DNA from: Paracoccaceae bacterium
GTDB taxonomy: Bacteria; Pseudomonadota; Alphaproteobacteria; Rhodobacterales; Rhodobacteraceae
Assembly (NCBI GenBank): GCA_030148745.1
Contig: JASBSV010000044.1
Location: forward strand, 1 to 64,000
Direction of reading: 5' to 3'
DNA length: 64,000 bases
Below are positions 62,914-64,000 of the stretch, one piece after another (position 1 is the first letter of the stretch; the number at the start of each line of letters is the position of its first letter). Under the pieces are notes generated by a model. The model worked only from the letters and a program-made list of their open reading frames with translations, was not told the origin of the DNA and did no database searches. Position numbers and translations under genes: made by a program.

Positions 62914-63120
62914 CTATTGCTGCAAAATGGCATTGGTCCAGCTGCGCAGAAAGCTTTCCCGCTTGAGCCGGTCGAGAAACACCAGAAGGCCCGCCACTTC
63001 GCCGGCGCGGCTGCCGAGGGTCACCAGAAAGTCGATCATCGCCTGCGCGGGCGCCAGATTGCGGGCGGTTACCGGGATCAGCGCGCTGCGCAGCATCACG
63101 CTCAGAAAATCGTTCAGCTC
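62914..63120 (-). pseudogene. 3' remnant of a periplasmic binding protein-like gene
   Basis: On the minus strand the end of the 62914-63540 ORF reads VMLRSALIPVTARNLAPAQAMIDFL, then GLLVFLDRLKRESFLRSW to a stop. This resembles the C-terminus of substrate-binding proteins often found beside TctD-type two-component genes. The ORF upstream of ~63120 is antisense to another gene remnant and has no such similarity. The two blocks are also closer together than expected, which suggests an internal deletion. Assignment is from memory of family patterns. Confidence 0.45.
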
Positions 63121-63133
63121 GACAATCCTGATC

Positions 63134-63435
63134 CCTGCAGTTTCGGCGCATATGCTTTGTGAGAATGCCGATCCATTTATCCTGCTCGCGCCGGACGAGG
63201 ATCTGGTTCTCAGGGGGCACAAAGCGAAGTGCTGAGCGATGAGATCGGGAAGATGCTGAACCCCTATCTTCTGCACCACCCGCTGGATCCCGCCGAGGAG
63301 CAGCCAAGCTTTGCCTTTCCCTTCTCCCCGGCCGAGCTGAGCCGGGGCGCGGTTTATGAATTCTGCCTGCATCATGTGCTTGAGCTTGCCGATCCGATGG
63401 AGGCTTTCCGTCTTGAGGTGATCGAAATTGGCTGA
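63134..63435 (+). pseudogene. Fragmented AtuA (DUF1446)-like gene
   Basis: One frame reads IPAVSAHMLCENADPFILL...RGHKAKC and stops at 63235. A second frame (63229-63435) then reads NPYLLHHPLDPAEEQ...SFAFPFSPAELSRGAVYEFCL to its stop. The first resembles the mid-protein AHxLYExADPY region of AtuA-family proteins and the second their C-terminus. The N-terminal ~200 residues and the middle are missing and the two parts are in different frames, so it is a decayed gene. The next gene, DUF4387, is the usual partner of this family. Confidence 0.55.
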
Positions 63436-63733
63436 ACTGGGACAGATCGTCGAAAAGATACGCAGCAAAAACGCCGGGCCCTTCTGGCTGACGGTGGATG
63501 TGTTCTGTGGCACGCCCGAGGTGTTTGAAAAACTTTGCAACGGGTTGCCGACCGGCGCTGTGGCGGCGGTTTTCGGGGCGCCGGAGGCTGAGGTGCTGCG
63601 CTTTGAGATCGGCGCTTTGAATGTGCTGAAATTCAGCCTTCCACGCCCGCATGTACAGGGCTCGCGCCGCGACCGCGATATGCATGGCGCGTCATGGGGC
63701 GCGCTTTTATCAGAGCTTGAGGTTGAGCTATGA
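63428..63733 (+). CDS. DUF4387 family protein
   Basis: A 101-residue soluble protein. LGQIVEKIRSKNAGPFWLTVDVFC and FSLPRPHVQGSRRDRDMHGASWG match the DUF4387 pattern. It starts at TTG overlapping the stop of the AtuA-like remnant, as expected for a formerly coupled pair. DUF4387 and AtuA-type proteins are thought to form a hydratase involved in acid or terpenoid catabolism; without an intact partner its function here is doubtful. Confidence 0.8.
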   Translation: MAELGQIVEKIRSKNAGPFWLTVDVFCGTPEVFEKLCNGLPTGAVAAVFGAPEAEVLRFEIGALNVLKFSLPRPHVQGSRRDRDMHGASWGALLSELEVEL

Positions 63734-63744
63734 CGGCGCCCTGA

Positions 63745-64000
63745 TCAGGCGGCCATCGCCGGCCGCCCTACGCCGCGCGATTTTATCAGGATGAAAAATA
63801 GGATCGAAAGGTTCATCAGGTTCCAGCCGATCCCGTTCACAAAGGCCATCCGGTAAGATCCGGTCAGGTCATAGATCCAGCCCGACATCCAGCCGCCCAA
63901 TGCCATACCCATGATCGTTGCCATCATCACCAGCCCGACGCGCGCGCCTGCCTCGCGCGCGGGCAGGTATTCGCGCACGATCACCGCATAGCTTGGCACG
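63745..64000 (-). CDS. MFS transporter (partial, C-terminal end)
   Basis: The last ~85 residues of a major facilitator protein: REYLPAREAGARVGLVMMAT, GMALGGWMSGWIYDLTGSYR and a final TM (LSILFFILI) with a short basic tail. The pattern fits monocarboxylate-type MFS proteins. The N-terminal part lies beyond the window edge. It is convergent with the DUF4387 gene. Confidence 0.85.
   Translation of the reverse strand, partial: VPSYAVIVREYLPAREAGARVGLVMMATIMGMALGGWMSGWIYDLTGSYRMAFVNGIGWNLMNLSILFFILIKSRGVGRPAMAA

Overview
The window is about 64 kb of high-GC DNA from an alphaproteobacterium, very probably Rhodobacterales (Rhodobacteraceae/Paracoccaceae). The basis is the DctPQM TRAP transporter with its own DctBD, a UrtABCDE urea transporter with a long N-terminal UrtB extension, the thiCOSGEFD and queCDEF orders, and a BluB gene behind a cobalamin riboswitch. 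Intergenic gaps are short. No transposase, integrase, CRISPR array, tRNA or rRNA was recognised.

Layout. 0-7 kb: partial Lrp/AsnC regulator divergent from hpd, a long PilM/PilP-like membrane protein, a SIMPL-domain secreted protein, metY and a GT-A-like gene. 7.3-14 kb (minus): a TRAP transporter (dctP, dctQ, dctM) preceded by the two-component pair dctB-dctD. 14-21 kb (plus): a DUF4396 membrane protein, then a tightly packed operon encoding a cbb3-like oxidase. It comprises a CcoN-like subunit, a CcoO-like protein fused to a second cytochrome c domain, four small proteins, and a second subunit-I-like membrane protein with an internal repeat and no visible CuB ligands. 21-26.4 kb: a flavoprotein disulfide reductase, a ClpK/ClpG-type disaggregase and an HdeD-family protein (stress tolerance). 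26.6-31.5 kb: a NosFY-like ABC transporter with two permeases, a calcium-loop exported protein, a membrane protein broken by an in-frame TGA, and a cupredoxin. 31.6-40.7 kb: a DedA-PAP2-LssY fusion and mprF (envelope lipid functions), a COG4280-like membrane protein divergent from an RpiR regulator, and an OmpR/HK pair. 40.7-43.8 kb: a complete mer operon (merR divergent from merT-merP-merF-merA) with a textbook 19-bp-spacer MerR promoter.

44-54 kb: a small exported protein, the thiamine operon thiC-O-S-G-E-F-D under a TPP riboswitch, bluB under a cobalamin riboswitch, and queC-D-E-F with a candidate preQ1-I riboswitch overlapping the queC ribosome-binding site. 54-57 kb: uxuA-uxuB (hexuronate catabolism). 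57.3-62.9 kb: urtABCDE. 62.9-64 kb: a scar in which 3' remnants of two genes meet (a binding-protein-like remnant and an AtuA/DUF1446-like remnant), then an intact DUF4387 gene and the end of an MFS transporter.

The best candidate for an under-described system is the 14-21 kb oxidase-like operon. It is cbb3-related but differs in subunit fusion, small accessory genes and a second subunit-I-like protein. All family names come from reading the sequence without database searches.
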